DNA of 60,152 nt from CAYMOV01 sp964392085 (lineage in GTDB: Bacteria; Oederibacteriota; Muellerivitia; Muellerivitales; Muellerivitaceae). Below the pieces are notes generated by a model that worked only from the letters and a program-made list of their open reading frames with translations, had not been told where the DNA came from and ran no database searches. Shown piece after piece: positions 25,350 to 33,653 of the stretch. Both the position numbers and the translations under genes were made by a program. Each line of letters opens with the position of its first letter. Position 1 is the stretch's first letter. The stretch is from NCBI GenBank assembly GCA_964392085.1, contig CAYMOV010000008.1, positions 1-60,152 on the forward strand. Direction: 5' to 3'.

Positions 25350-26093
25350 ATGAGATGGAAGCGGCACAAACTAATCCAAGGATTGTTCCGGGAGCGGTTA
25401 CACCGGTTTGGCGCGACGGTGAGCGTCGATGGGCGGGACGCCTATTGCTCGGTCACCAACTCAGGTCGGCTCAGGGAACTGTTGTTCCCAGGCAACCAGT
25501 TGGCCCTTCGGGATCACGGAACCGGCTTGACCGCCGCCGGGACGAAACGCAAGACCCGTTATTCCATCCACCTGGCCAAGTTCAAGGGCGCCTGGGTGTC
25601 CATCGAGGCCAACCTGGCCCCGAAACTCCTCCAGGAAGCCTGGGAGAAAGGCCGGGTTCCCGAGCTCAAACGTTATGACATCCTGAAGGCCGAGGTGCCA
25701 TTGGGTCCTAGGACAAGGTTCGACTTCCAGGCGCGGAACAGCCGGACGGGGGAAGTCGCCTGGATCGAGGTGAAGTGCTGCACCTTGGTGGGGCCCGATG
25801 GGGTGGGCCGCTTCCCCGACGCGCCCTCGGAAAGGGCCTCCAAGCACTTGCGGGAACTGATGCATCTTTTGAAACAGGAAAAGACGAAGTCTTTCGCGGT
25901 CTTCATCCTGCAGAACCCGCTCGGGAACGCAGTGGCGCCCAAGGATGACACCGATCCCGTCTTCGGCCAAACGCTCCGAAAGGCCGCGAAGGAGGGGGTG
26001 ACCCTCCTGGCCTGGCGTGCGAAAGTCACCCTCTCCGGCGCCGAGCTCGACCGCCCAGTCCCGGTTCTACTGGCCCAAAAACCCCGGGAATAA
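25350..26093 (+). CDS. sfsA: SfsA family nuclease (sugar fermentation stimulation homolog)
   Basis: 247 residues. The N-terminal OB-like part contains GRDAYCSVTNSGRLRELLFPGNQ and the C-terminal part a PD-(D/E)XK-type core: SRTGEVAWIEVKCCTLV followed by FPDAPSERASKHLREL, the strongest SfsA signature. E. coli SfsA has been described as a DNA-binding or nuclease protein; the cellular role is uncertain. It sits alone between two copper-related sets, on the opposite strand. No link to copper is implied. Confidence 0.93.
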   Translation: MRWKRHKLIQGLFRERLHRFGATVSVDGRDAYCSVTNSGRLRELLFPGNQLALRDHGTGLTAAGTKRKTRYSIHLAKFKGAWVSIEANLAPKLLQEAWEKGRVPELKRYDILKAEVPLGPRTRFDFQARNSRTGEVAWIEVKCCTLVGPDGVGRFPDAPSERASKHLRELMHLLKQEKTKSFAVFILQNPLGNAVAPKDDTDPVFGQTLRKAAKEGVTLLAWRAKVTLSGAELDRPVPVLLAQKPRE

Positions 26094-26095
26094 AA

Positions 26096-26125
26096 AAAGG
26101 CCGGCCCCAAGCGGGACTGGCCTTT
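26096..26125 (-). terminator. Terminator after the CxM-repeat protein gene
   Basis: Imperfect hairpin with a 7-bp outer stem AAAGGCC/GGCCTTT and a GC-rich inner part, followed by T residues on the minus strand. The sfsA stop lies just beside it. Confidence 0.6.
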
Positions 26126-26142
26126 CGAACCCGGCTTACTTC

Positions 26143-26574
26143 TTACTTGGTCGGCGTCGCGGCGTCCATCTTCATGTCCTTCATATCCTTCGAGTCGGAC
26201 TTCATCTTGCCGTCCTTGTCCATCTGGCCCGAGAGATAGGGGCACTTGGAGGCGGTCTTCCCGCCCTTCATGCCCTTGGCGTCCATGTTGCAGTACATCT
26301 TCTGGAGCTTCATCTTGCAGTTCGGGCAGTCGCCCGGCTTGCTGGAGGCGTAGTCCTTCATCGGGCAGACGTACATGGCCATGGAGTCCTTGCTCGTGGC
26401 CTTGTCGCTCATCGGGCAATCCTTCAGGGTTTTCGCGTCCATCGTGCAGACCTTGTCCTTGCCCTTGGCGCCCATGGGGCAACACTTAGGCTTGTCGTCG
26501 GCCTTGACCGCGGCCACCGAAATCACCGCCATGAACGCAACGGCCGCCAGGCCGGTCCAGATTCGCTTCATCAT
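26143..26574 (-). CDS. Exported Cys-x-Met repeat protein with heavy-metal-binding domain
   Basis: 143 residues after a strong site (AGGAGG, seven bases before the ATG). Signal peptide about 1-25. The mature part is Lys-, Met- and Cys-rich with repeated Cys-x-Met or Cys-Pro-Met units (33-34, 43-45, 53-55, 70-72, 95-97). One copy, YVCPMKDYASSKPGDCPNCKM, matches the HMBD seen in CusB-type adaptors. The tail is KMKSDSKDMKDMKMD. A periplasmic copper/silver binder is the natural reading, supported by its place between copZA and the cus operon. Function not proven. Confidence 0.75.
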   Translation of the reverse strand: MMKRIWTGLAAVAFMAVISVAAVKADDKPKCCPMGAKGKDKVCTMDAKTLKDCPMSDKATSKDSMAMYVCPMKDYASSKPGDCPNCKMKLQKMYCNMDAKGMKGGKTASKCPYLSGQMDKDGKMKSDSKDMKDMKMDAATPTK

Positions 26575-26659
26575 TGGAAGTCCTCCTTGAAGTGTGTGGC
26601 GATCCATATTACGTCTAGATCCGCCGACGGGTTACACCGGTTCCGTGTTTTTCGCCCTC

Positions 26660-26959
26660 TCAATAGAAAAAAGCCGCGTATTTTCGGGGATCCTTGTCGA
26701 TCGTTTTCCGGCAGGAAGGGCAACAAAGGGTGATCTTCTTACCGTCGGCCATGGTGTAGATGTAGGGTTTCCCCATGTCCCCCCCGATCTTGTCGCCCGA
26801 GACCGGGCAGATCTTGGCCTGGGCGCCCATCCCGAGGCTTCCCACCTCGAGGGGCTTCTCGGCCTGGGCGGCCGGGGCCGCCGCCTTCTTCTCTCCGCAT
26901 CCGGCGAAGGCCAAGACCCCCGCCAGGACCGCCATCCCAACCCACAGGTGCTTTTTCAT
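26660..26959 (-). CDS. Small Cys-rich lipoprotein (YHS/TRASH-like)
   Basis: 99 residues with signal peptide and lipobox FAGC (C21). The mature domain has CPVSGDKIGGDMG and, 25 residues on, TLCCPSCRKTIDKDPRKY. This spacing of Cys pairs resembles YHS or TRASH-type metal-binding domains. It is likely a periplasmic, membrane-tethered metal binder. It lies between the CxM protein and the cusA stop, on the same strand, and may be read through from the efflux operon. Confidence 0.75.
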   Translation of the reverse strand: MKKHLWVGMAVLAGVLAFAGCGEKKAAAPAAQAEKPLEVGSLGMGAQAKICPVSGDKIGGDMGKPYIYTMADGKKITLCCPSCRKTIDKDPRKYAAFFY

Positions 26960-27094
26960 CGTTTCCCTCCGCGTAGTTGTGACACCTTATGAAATCCACC
27001 GTTCTTTTCCAAGCCCAGGACTCCGTCCCCTCAAAGGGCCCCCGTCACCCCCGCGGATTGGACCAGAACCGGCCTGAAATGTTGCCTCGGGGTA

Positions 27095-27115
27095 TATAGG
27101 GGCAGAGCCCCTATA
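27095..27115. other. Perfect hairpin after the efflux operon
   Basis: TATAGGGGC and GCCCCTATA form a 9-bp stem with a three-base loop, ten bases after the cusA stop. There is no T run on the minus strand, so it may stabilise the 3' end of the message rather than terminate it. Confidence 0.5.
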
Positions 27116-27124
27116 AGGACGACC

Positions 27125-30100
27125 CTATAAAGAGTTGCACAACTCCTCCCCGGCGGGCGGGATCGACTTCCCCTCCCGCATCACGAATTTCCACTTCCAG
27201 AGGTGGAAGATCACCGGGTACACCAGCAGTTCCAGGATGAAGCTGGTGGCCAGGCCCCCGATCATGGGGGCCGCGATGCGCCGCATGACGTCCCCACCGG
27301 TGCCGGTGGACCACATGATGGGCAGGAGCCCCATGAAGGCCGCCATCACCGTCATCATCTTGGGACGGATGCGCTTCACTGCGCCCTGCAGGATGGCCTC
27401 CGTCAGGTCCCCGTCGGTCCGCATCTTTCCGGCCTTGACGGCGTCCTCGTAGGCGTGGTCCAGGTACATCAGCATGAAGACGCCCGTCTCGGCGTCCAGG
27501 CCCATCAGGGCGATCATGCCCACCCCCACCGCGATGGAGTAGTTGTACCCGAGCGCCCAAAGGAACCAGACGCTCCCCACCAGGGAGAAGGGCACCGCCA
27601 GCATCACGATGGACGCCTTCACCACCGATTTCGTGTTCATGTACAGCAGGAGCGCGATCAGGAACAGTGTCAGGGGGACGATCTTCCACATGCGTTCATT
27701 CACCAGGATCATGTTCTCGTATTGGCCGCTCCACTGGAGGCTGTAACCCGTGGGGACCTGGACCTTGGCCTCCACCGCCTTCTTCGCCTCCTCCACATAG
27801 CCGCCGATATCCCTGCCCGTCATGTCCACGTAGACGTACCCGGCCAGGAGGCCGTTCTCGTCCCGGATCATGGCGGGGCCCTCCACCATCCGGATGTCGG
27901 CCAGTTGGGCGATGGGGATCTGGGCCCCCGAGGGCGTGGGCACCAGCACCCGCTTGAGCGAGTTCAGGTCGTCCCGGAAGTCCCGGGCGTACCTCACGTT
28001 GATGGGATACCGTTCCCGCCCCTCGATGGTGTAGGAGATGTTCTCGCCCCCGACCGCCGAGGCGATGATCATCTGGGCGTCCGCCACTGAGATCCCGTAC
28101 CGGGCCAGTTCCTGCCGGTTCAGGACGAAGTCCAGGTAGTACCCGCCCGCCGCGCGCTCCGCGTAGGCGTTCCGCGTCCCCTTCACGTCCTTCAGGACCG
28201 ACTCGATCTGTTCGCCGATCCCTTGGATGACCTTCAGGTCGTCGCCGAGCACCTTGATCCCGATGGGGGTGCGGATGCCGGTTGAGAGCATGTCGATTCG
28301 GTTCTTGATGGGCATGGTCCAGATGTTGGGGATTCCGGCCAACCGTAGCCGCGCGTCCATGGCGTCCTGGAGCTCCTCGAAAGTCCGGTGGGGCGGTTTC
28401 GTCCAGGAGACCAACGGGTACAGGAAACGCGGCAGGAACGAATACCACCGCTTCACCTCCGGCCAGTCCTCCACGGGCTTCAGCACCACGGTGGTCTCCA
28501 CCATCGAGAAGGGAGCGGGGTCCGTCGGGGTGTCCGCCCGGCCGGCCTTGCCGAACACCGTGGCCACCTCGCCGAAATCCTTGATGACCTTGTCCTGGAT
28601 CTGGAGGATCCGCGAGGACTCGGTCACCGACATGCCCGGGAACGCCGTGGGCATGTAAAGGTAGGCGCCCTCGTTGAGGGGGGGCATGAACTCGCTTCCC
28701 ATGTGGAGGAAGACCGGGAGGGTGGTCAGTACGGCCAAAAACGCCGTCAGGAGCGTCGCCTTCCAATGCTTGAGGACGAAATGCACGGCCGGTTCATAGA
28801 CCCTGAAAAGGACCCGGCTGATCGGGTGTTTTTCCTCGGGGTAATAGCGGCCGACCAGGACCCGGTTGCCCAGCCAAACGGAGGCCTGGTGGGCCTTGTC
28901 GAACATCCCCCGGGATTTCCCCAAAAGGCGGGACCCCCACCCGTTCAATTCCAAAGGGGCGAACCTGAAGTAATCCATCCGGGTGAACATCATCCGCATG
29001 GCCGGGTCGATGGTGACGGCCAGAAAGGCCGCCAGCGCCATGGCCATGGTCTTCGAGATGGCCAGGGGCTTGAACAGCCGCCCCGCCTGGTCCACCAGGG
29101 TGAAGACCGGCAGGAAGGACACGGCGATCACCAAGAGGGAGAAGAACACCGAGGGACCCACCTGTTTGAGGGCGTTCAGCCTCACTTCGTGGAAATCACC
29201 TTTTCGGCCCCCCGTGTTCCATTCCTCCAGCTTCTTGTAGGCGTTCTCCACCTCCACGATGGCGCCGTCCACCAGGATCCCGATCGAGATGGCGATCCCC
29301 GCCAGGGACATGATGTTGGTGGTCATCCCCAGGAGGTACATGGGGATGAAGGCCAGGAAAACGGAGATGGGGATGGTCAGGATGGGCACGATCGCCGAGG
29401 GGATGTGCCAGAGGAAGAGCAGGATCACCAGGCTGACGATGATCACTTCAATCTTCAATTCATGCTTCAGGGTGTCGATGGCCCGTTCGATCAGGCCCGA
29501 CCGGTCGTACACGGGCACGAGCCGCACGCCCGCCGGGAGGCTGGGCGTGATTTCCCCGATCCTGGCCTTGACCCGGTTGATGACGTTGAGCGCGTTCTCC
29601 CCCTGCCGCATGATCACGATGCCGCCGACGGAGTCGCCCAAACCGTTGAATTCCGCCACACCCCGCCTCATGTCGGGGCCCAGCTCCACCCGGCCCAGGT
29701 GTTTCACGAGGATGGGGACGCCGGTCTTGGGGTCATTGGCCACGACGATCTGCTCGATGTCCTCCTTGTTCTTGACGTAACCCCGGCCCCTCACCATGTA
29801 CTCGGTGCCGGCGAACTCCAGCACCCGGCCGCCGGTGTCGGTGTTGCCGTTCCGGACCGCAGCCACCACCTGGGCCAGGCTCAGGCGGTAGGCCATCAAC
29901 CGGTTGGGATCGACGTTGATCTGGTACTGCTTGGTGAACCCGCCGATCGAGGCCACCTCCGCCACGCCCGGGACCGATTGGAGGTGGAACTTCAGTTGCC
30001 AATCCTGGAGGCTGCGCAGTTCCGCCAGGTTCAGGTGGTGGGTCTCGTCCACCAGGGCGTACTGGTAAACCCAACCCACGCTGGTGGCGTCGGGGCCGAT

Positions 30101-30481
30101 CTCGGTCTTCACGTCGGGGGGCAGTTTGGGCAGGATCTTGCTGAGGTATTCCACCACCCGGCTGCGGGCCCAATAGAGGTCGGTCCCATCCTCGAACACG
30201 ACGTAGACGTAGGAATAGCCGAAATCCGAGAAACCCCGGATGGCCTTGACCTTGGGGGCCCCCAAGAGGGCGGTCACGATGGGATAGGTCACCTGGTCCT
30301 CCAGGATGTCCGGGGACCGGTCCCACTTCGAGTAGATGATGACCTGGGTGTCGGACAGGTCCGGGATGGCGTCAAGCGGCATCCGTTTTACGACCGTGGC
30401 CGCGATCGCCAACGCCACGCCGGTCAGGACGAACACCAGGAGCTTATTGTGGGCGCTCCAACCGATCAGTCGTTCGATCAT
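27125..30481 (-). CDS. cusA: RND efflux pump CusA/CzcA family (monovalent metal type)
   Basis: Inner-membrane proton-driven pump of a tripartite Cu/Ag efflux system. 1118 residues with twelve predicted membrane segments in the RND pattern. It starts MIERLIGWSAHNKLLV and contains GFSDFGYSYVYVVFEDGTD, GIAISIGILVDGAIVEVENAYKK (TM4 region) and the CusA-like block FGKAGRADTPTDPAPFSMVETTVVLKP. The CusA-type methionine-rich porter context and the Cu-rich neighbourhood favour Cu(I)/Ag(I) over divalent metals. Its start overlaps the cusB stop by four bases. Confidence 0.93.
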   Translation of the reverse strand: MIERLIGWSAHNKLLVFVLTGVALAIAATVVKRMPLDAIPDLSDTQVIIYSKWDRSPDILEDQVTYPIVTALLGAPKVKAIRGFSDFGYSYVYVVFEDGTDLYWARSRVVEYLSKILPKLPPDVKTEIGPDATSVGWVYQYALVDETHHLNLAELRSLQDWQLKFHLQSVPGVAEVASIGGFTKQYQINVDPNRLMAYRLSLAQVVAAVRNGNTDTGGRVLEFAGTEYMVRGRGYVKNKEDIEQIVVANDPKTGVPILVKHLGRVELGPDMRRGVAEFNGLGDSVGGIVIMRQGENALNVINRVKARIGEITPSLPAGVRLVPVYDRSGLIERAIDTLKHELKIEVIIVSLVILLFLWHIPSAIVPILTIPISVFLAFIPMYLLGMTTNIMSLAGIAISIGILVDGAIVEVENAYKKLEEWNTGGRKGDFHEVRLNALKQVGPSVFFSLLVIAVSFLPVFTLVDQAGRLFKPLAISKTMAMALAAFLAVTIDPAMRMMFTRMDYFRFAPLELNGWGSRLLGKSRGMFDKAHQASVWLGNRVLVGRYYPEEKHPISRVLFRVYEPAVHFVLKHWKATLLTAFLAVLTTLPVFLHMGSEFMPPLNEGAYLYMPTAFPGMSVTESSRILQIQDKVIKDFGEVATVFGKAGRADTPTDPAPFSMVETTVVLKPVEDWPEVKRWYSFLPRFLYPLVSWTKPPHRTFEELQDAMDARLRLAGIPNIWTMPIKNRIDMLSTGIRTPIGIKVLGDDLKVIQGIGEQIESVLKDVKGTRNAYAERAAGGYYLDFVLNRQELARYGISVADAQMIIASAVGGENISYTIEGRERYPINVRYARDFRDDLNSLKRVLVPTPSGAQIPIAQLADIRMVEGPAMIRDENGLLAGYVYVDMTGRDIGGYVEEAKKAVEAKVQVPTGYSLQWSGQYENMILVNERMWKIVPLTLFLIALLLYMNTKSVVKASIVMLAVPFSLVGSVWFLWALGYNYSIAVGVGMIALMGLDAETGVFMLMYLDHAYEDAVKAGKMRTDGDLTEAILQGAVKRIRPKMMTVMAAFMGLLPIMWSTGTGGDVMRRIAAPMIGGLATSFILELLVYPVIFHLWKWKFVMREGKSIPPAGEELCNSL

Positions 30482-31725
30482 TTCCGGGCCTTCTTTCCGG
30501 GGACCGGGACGGGCGGAGCCGGGGCGACCCCGCGGAGGACCCCCCGGAGGCGCGATTCGGAGTCGATCAGGAAATTGGCGGCCGTCACCACGGTCTCACC
30601 CTCGCTGAGGCCCGACAGGACCTCGTAGTCGTCCTCGGTCTGGGCTCCGGTCCGGATGGCCCTCGGTTCGAACCGCCCCTCGTCCTTCACCACGAAGACG
30701 AAGCTGTCGTCCCCCGAATGGAGGACCGAGTCCTCCGGCACCGACAGGTGCTTCCCCAGGTCGATCCGGATCTTCACGTTGACGTAGGTGTCCGGCCTCA
30801 GGAGCCCCTCCGGGTCCGGCACGGAGGCCCGGACCCGCACGGTCCTCGTGGGCGAGTCCACGACCGGGCTGATGCTCGATACCCGGCCCGTGAAGACCTT
30901 GCCCGGCAGGGACGGGACCTCGACCTCCACCTGGAGGCCAGGCTTGATCCCCGCCAACTCGTACTCGAAGATCTCGGCGTAGACCCAGACCCGGCCGCTG
31001 GGCAGCAGCAGGTTCATGGGATCGCTGTCCTTGGAGGCCAGGTCGGCGATCTGGGCGTCCGAGATCCCCATCAGCTTGAGCTTGGTCCTCGAGGACCGGA
31101 TAAGGTCGTTGGACTGCTCCCGCATCCCCGGGTCCGTCATCTGGGACCTTGAGAAGACCGCCTGGCGGTATTCCTCAATGGCGGTGTAGAGGTCCGGGTC
31201 GAACGCCACCCGGCCGCTGGCGCGGACGGCATAGGACAACGGTTGGAAAGCCACCCGCGCCATCGTCACCCCGATCAACTGTTGGCGGTCCTGGGAAAGC
31301 GAGAAGGAGGCGTGGCCCGGGATGGGGTTCGCCTCGGCCACGCCTCCCGCCTCGTCCGAGTAAACGGGTACGTAGTCCATCCCCATCCCGTCCTTGGCGG
31401 GCACCGGGGACGTGACCTTGGGGTCCATGGGGTTGCGGTAAAAGAGGATTTTCATACCGTCACCCTGCGCCGTTCCCGGCGTGGCGGGGACCCCTCCATC
31501 GTCCACCAACTGCAATTTCATGTGGCAGATCGGACAGTCACCCGGTTTATCCGAGGTCACCTGCGGGTGCATGGAACAGCGGTAAAGTGGCTTTCGCTGG
31601 CCCGTCGACCCGGTGATTGGGTCCGGGCCTTTCCGGCAGGAGGTCACCAGCAAAGCCGTGCCCGCCAAGGCCGCCATCGCCAGGATGAGGACGGTTATTT
31701 TCCGGATCATCGGTCGGTTTCTCAT
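30478..31725 (-). CDS. cusB: CusB-like membrane-fusion protein with N-terminal HMBD domains
   Basis: Periplasmic adaptor joining CusA to the outer-membrane channel. 415 residues: lipobox VTSC (C30), a first HMBD (YRCSMHPQ to CPICHMKL, C50/C64/C67), a second metal-site motif RNPMDPKVTSPVPAKDGMGMDYVPVY, then the HlyD-type hairpin, lipoyl and barrel domains (GRVAFDPDLYTAIEEYRQAV; PSLPGKVFTGRVSSISPVVDSPTRTVRVRA). The ATG overlaps the cusC stop (ATGA). A start five codons on (MIRKITV) is possible. Confidence 0.93.
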   Translation of the reverse strand: MRNRPMIRKITVLILAMAALAGTALLVTSCRKGPDPITGSTGQRKPLYRCSMHPQVTSDKPGDCPICHMKLQLVDDGGVPATPGTAQGDGMKILFYRNPMDPKVTSPVPAKDGMGMDYVPVYSDEAGGVAEANPIPGHASFSLSQDRQQLIGVTMARVAFQPLSYAVRASGRVAFDPDLYTAIEEYRQAVFSRSQMTDPGMREQSNDLIRSSRTKLKLMGISDAQIADLASKDSDPMNLLLPSGRVWVYAEIFEYELAGIKPGLQVEVEVPSLPGKVFTGRVSSISPVVDSPTRTVRVRASVPDPEGLLRPDTYVNVKIRIDLGKHLSVPEDSVLHSGDDSFVFVVKDEGRFEPRAIRTGAQTEDDYEVLSGLSEGETVVTAANFLIDSESRLRGVLRGVAPAPPVPVPGKKARK

Positions 31726-33029
31726 GGCTTCTCCCCCAGCGGTTTGCCCAAGAGCGCCTCAAAAACGGCGATCCGGGTCTCGTAATTGACCAACGCCTCG
31801 TTGTAGTTGAACTCCATCTGGATCCGGTTCTGAAGGAGGCTGGTGAAGGTGGCGAAGTCGATCTGGCCGGTCAGGTAAGCCGACTTCCCCGAAAGTTCCG
31901 CCTGGCGGACCAGGGGCAAAAGCCCGCCCTCGTAGAGTTCCAGACGCCGGGAGGATTCCACGAATTCCGAGTACATCACGTGGACCTCATGGGAGAGGTG
32001 GTTCTTCTCCTCCTCCAGGCTTGAGGCCGCCCCCGACTTCCCGGCCTCGGCGGCCTTGACATCGCCCGATTGCTTCCAGGCGCCCCACAAGGGGATGGAG
32101 ACCTCCACGCCGCCCGAGACGGTCCGGGAATCCTCGCCGACCAGGGCGGGCCGGTTCGTCCGGGAAACCATGAACTCGAAGTCCGGTAGCCACCCTTCCT
32201 TCGCGTAGGCCAGCCTTTGGTTGGCGGCCTCCAGGTCGAAGAGGACGGATTTCAGGCTCGGGTTCGATTGGAACGCCCGGTGGTTGAGTTCCTCCTCGGA
32301 GATTTTCGACATGTCGAAGGGCGTCTTCTGGAGATCCTCGGGGCGCGGCAGGGGCCCATAACTGCTCCTTCCCACCAGGTAGTTCAGGTCGCCCGCCTTC
32401 ACCGTGATTTCCTTGTCGGCCACCAGGATCTGGTCCCGGAAATCCCCCTCCTGGACCTGGAGCCCCAGGAGCTCCGCCTGGGGCATTTTGCTCAAGGCGT
32501 ACCGGCTCCGGGCCACGCCCAGGACCTGGTGGAGGAGCGCCATCTGGTCGTTGAGGATGTCCCGTTTCTTATGGGCGAGGAACAACTCGTAATAGGCGGT
32601 CTTCACGTCCCGGATCAGCTCAAGCTGCTTCACCGTGAAGGTTTCCGCCTTGGAACCGTATTCGAACCGCGCGGCCTTCTTTTGGTGGGTGAGCTTCCCG
32701 GGGAAAGGGACCATTTGGGACAGGCTGATTTCGTTGGCGGACATGTCCGTGGGCCGGAGGCTTCCGGGCGCGACGTCCATTCCCTTGAACCCCACCTTGG
32801 GGTTCTCGTAGGATCCCGATGGCCCGACCATGGCCTTCTGGGCCAAGGCGTCATAACGCGCCGCCTGCAGTTCCGGGCGGTTCCGAAGGGCTTCCTCCAA
32901 AAGGGGCTGAAGCTTGAGGACTCCCGCGGGGGGCGGGGCCTGATCGGCCTCGTCCGCCGCGCGTAACGCGCCGAACGGAAGCGTTAGGAGGAGGCCCAGG
33001 AGGGCCTTGCGGATTCGGTTGGATTGCAT
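31722..33029 (-). CDS. cusC: TolC-family outer-membrane efflux protein (CusC-like)
   Basis: 435-residue channel component. Signal peptide ends at ALRAADE. Two OEP repeats of long helices are visible: ALRNRPELQAARYDALAQKA and NPSLKSVLFDLEAANQRLAYAKEGWLPDFEFMVS, each with the typical NP/RPEL start. AAG GAG lies nine bases before the ATG used; a start seven codons earlier is possible. First structural gene of the cusCBA set, 90 bases after a small Cys-rich gene. Confidence 0.92.
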   Translation of the reverse strand: MQSNRIRKALLGLLLTLPFGALRAADEADQAPPPAGVLKLQPLLEEALRNRPELQAARYDALAQKAMVGPSGSYENPKVGFKGMDVAPGSLRPTDMSANEISLSQMVPFPGKLTHQKKAARFEYGSKAETFTVKQLELIRDVKTAYYELFLAHKKRDILNDQMALLHQVLGVARSRYALSKMPQAELLGLQVQEGDFRDQILVADKEITVKAGDLNYLVGRSSYGPLPRPEDLQKTPFDMSKISEEELNHRAFQSNPSLKSVLFDLEAANQRLAYAKEGWLPDFEFMVSRTNRPALVGEDSRTVSGGVEVSIPLWGAWKQSGDVKAAEAGKSGAASSLEEEKNHLSHEVHVMYSEFVESSRRLELYEGGLLPLVRQAELSGKSAYLTGQIDFATFTSLLQNRIQMEFNYNEALVNYETRIAVFEALLGKPLGEKP

Positions 33030-33117
33030 CGGGAAAGTCTCCTTTTCCAAAGACGGGTCAAGACAAGTATGACCTTACAAGGGCGACCCAAAGGATCACC
33101 CAGGAGGAAAAGGCGGT

Positions 33118-33462
33118 TTAAATGCGGAGGATGGAAACGGAGGAAGGTGGACTGGCGGAATACAGGACCGGCGAGGTGGTTTGAGGCGGTATCAGATTGA
33201 TCGAAGAAATGGAGGGAAAGGACATCGAGACTTGGACCGCAGGCGGCGCTACCCGGGCGGCTTCGGGAGCCGTCACGGCGTTCTGGCCCATCCCTCCATG
33301 GAGAGAGGCCGTCTTCTTCTGGCAGCAACCGCCCCCCATGCCACAATGGTTGGCCTGCGCCAAACCCGTTTTTGCCAGGGCGTCACAGGCGCAAGGCGTG
33401 GTGACCGTCACCACCCCCACGAGGAGCAGGAGCGCCAGGATGTTCCGGACGATGCGTTTCAT
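33118..33462 (-). CDS. Small exported Cys/His-rich protein heading the cus operon
   Basis: 114 residues, not recognised as a named family. A signal peptide (about 1-22) is followed by PCACDALA (C24, C26) and a dense cluster HCGMGGGCCQKK (39-50), then HGGMGQ and a low-complexity Pro/Ser/Val tail (about 65-114) without cysteines. The same-strand position directly before cusC suggests it is the first gene of the efflux operon. A periplasmic metal binder or chaperone is plausible; a regulatory leader peptide is less likely at this length. Confidence 0.6.
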   Translation of the reverse strand: MKRIVRNILALLLLVGVVTVTTPCACDALAKTGLAQANHCGMGGGCCQKKTASLHGGMGQNAVTAPEAARVAPPAVQVSMSFPSISSINLIPPQTTSPVLYSASPPSSVSILRI

Positions 33463-33615
33463 GGCTTTTATTCTACCCTTATTCGGGGATACATCTCTAG
33501 CCGCCCTGTATTACGGGCAAACCCGTTTAGGAGTTACAAGAAGCCAGTTGTTGATTTGGGCTATTTGCAGGGCTTTGGAGCCTGTTGGATGGCGCGCTTT
33601 AGCTGAATGAGTTTA

Positions 33616-33650
33616 AGCTAACGGCTAGCGGCCAAGGGCTGACGACCAAG
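33616..33650. repeat. Copy of the GCTAAC/CGGC dispersed short repeat
   Basis: Contains AGCTAACGGCTAGCGGCCA and GGGCTGACGACC, the same word family as at 2648, 37927, 43580 and 50080. It lies between the cus operon and the first siroheme reductase gene. Confidence 0.5.
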
Positions 33651-33653
33651 GCT

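Noticed and set aside
28388..30628. Long plus-strand open frame of 746 codons opposite cusA
   Set aside because: It lies wholly antisense to a clear RND pump gene. The translation is His/Asp/Gly/Arg-rich without domain features, as expected for antisense frames of GC-rich codons.
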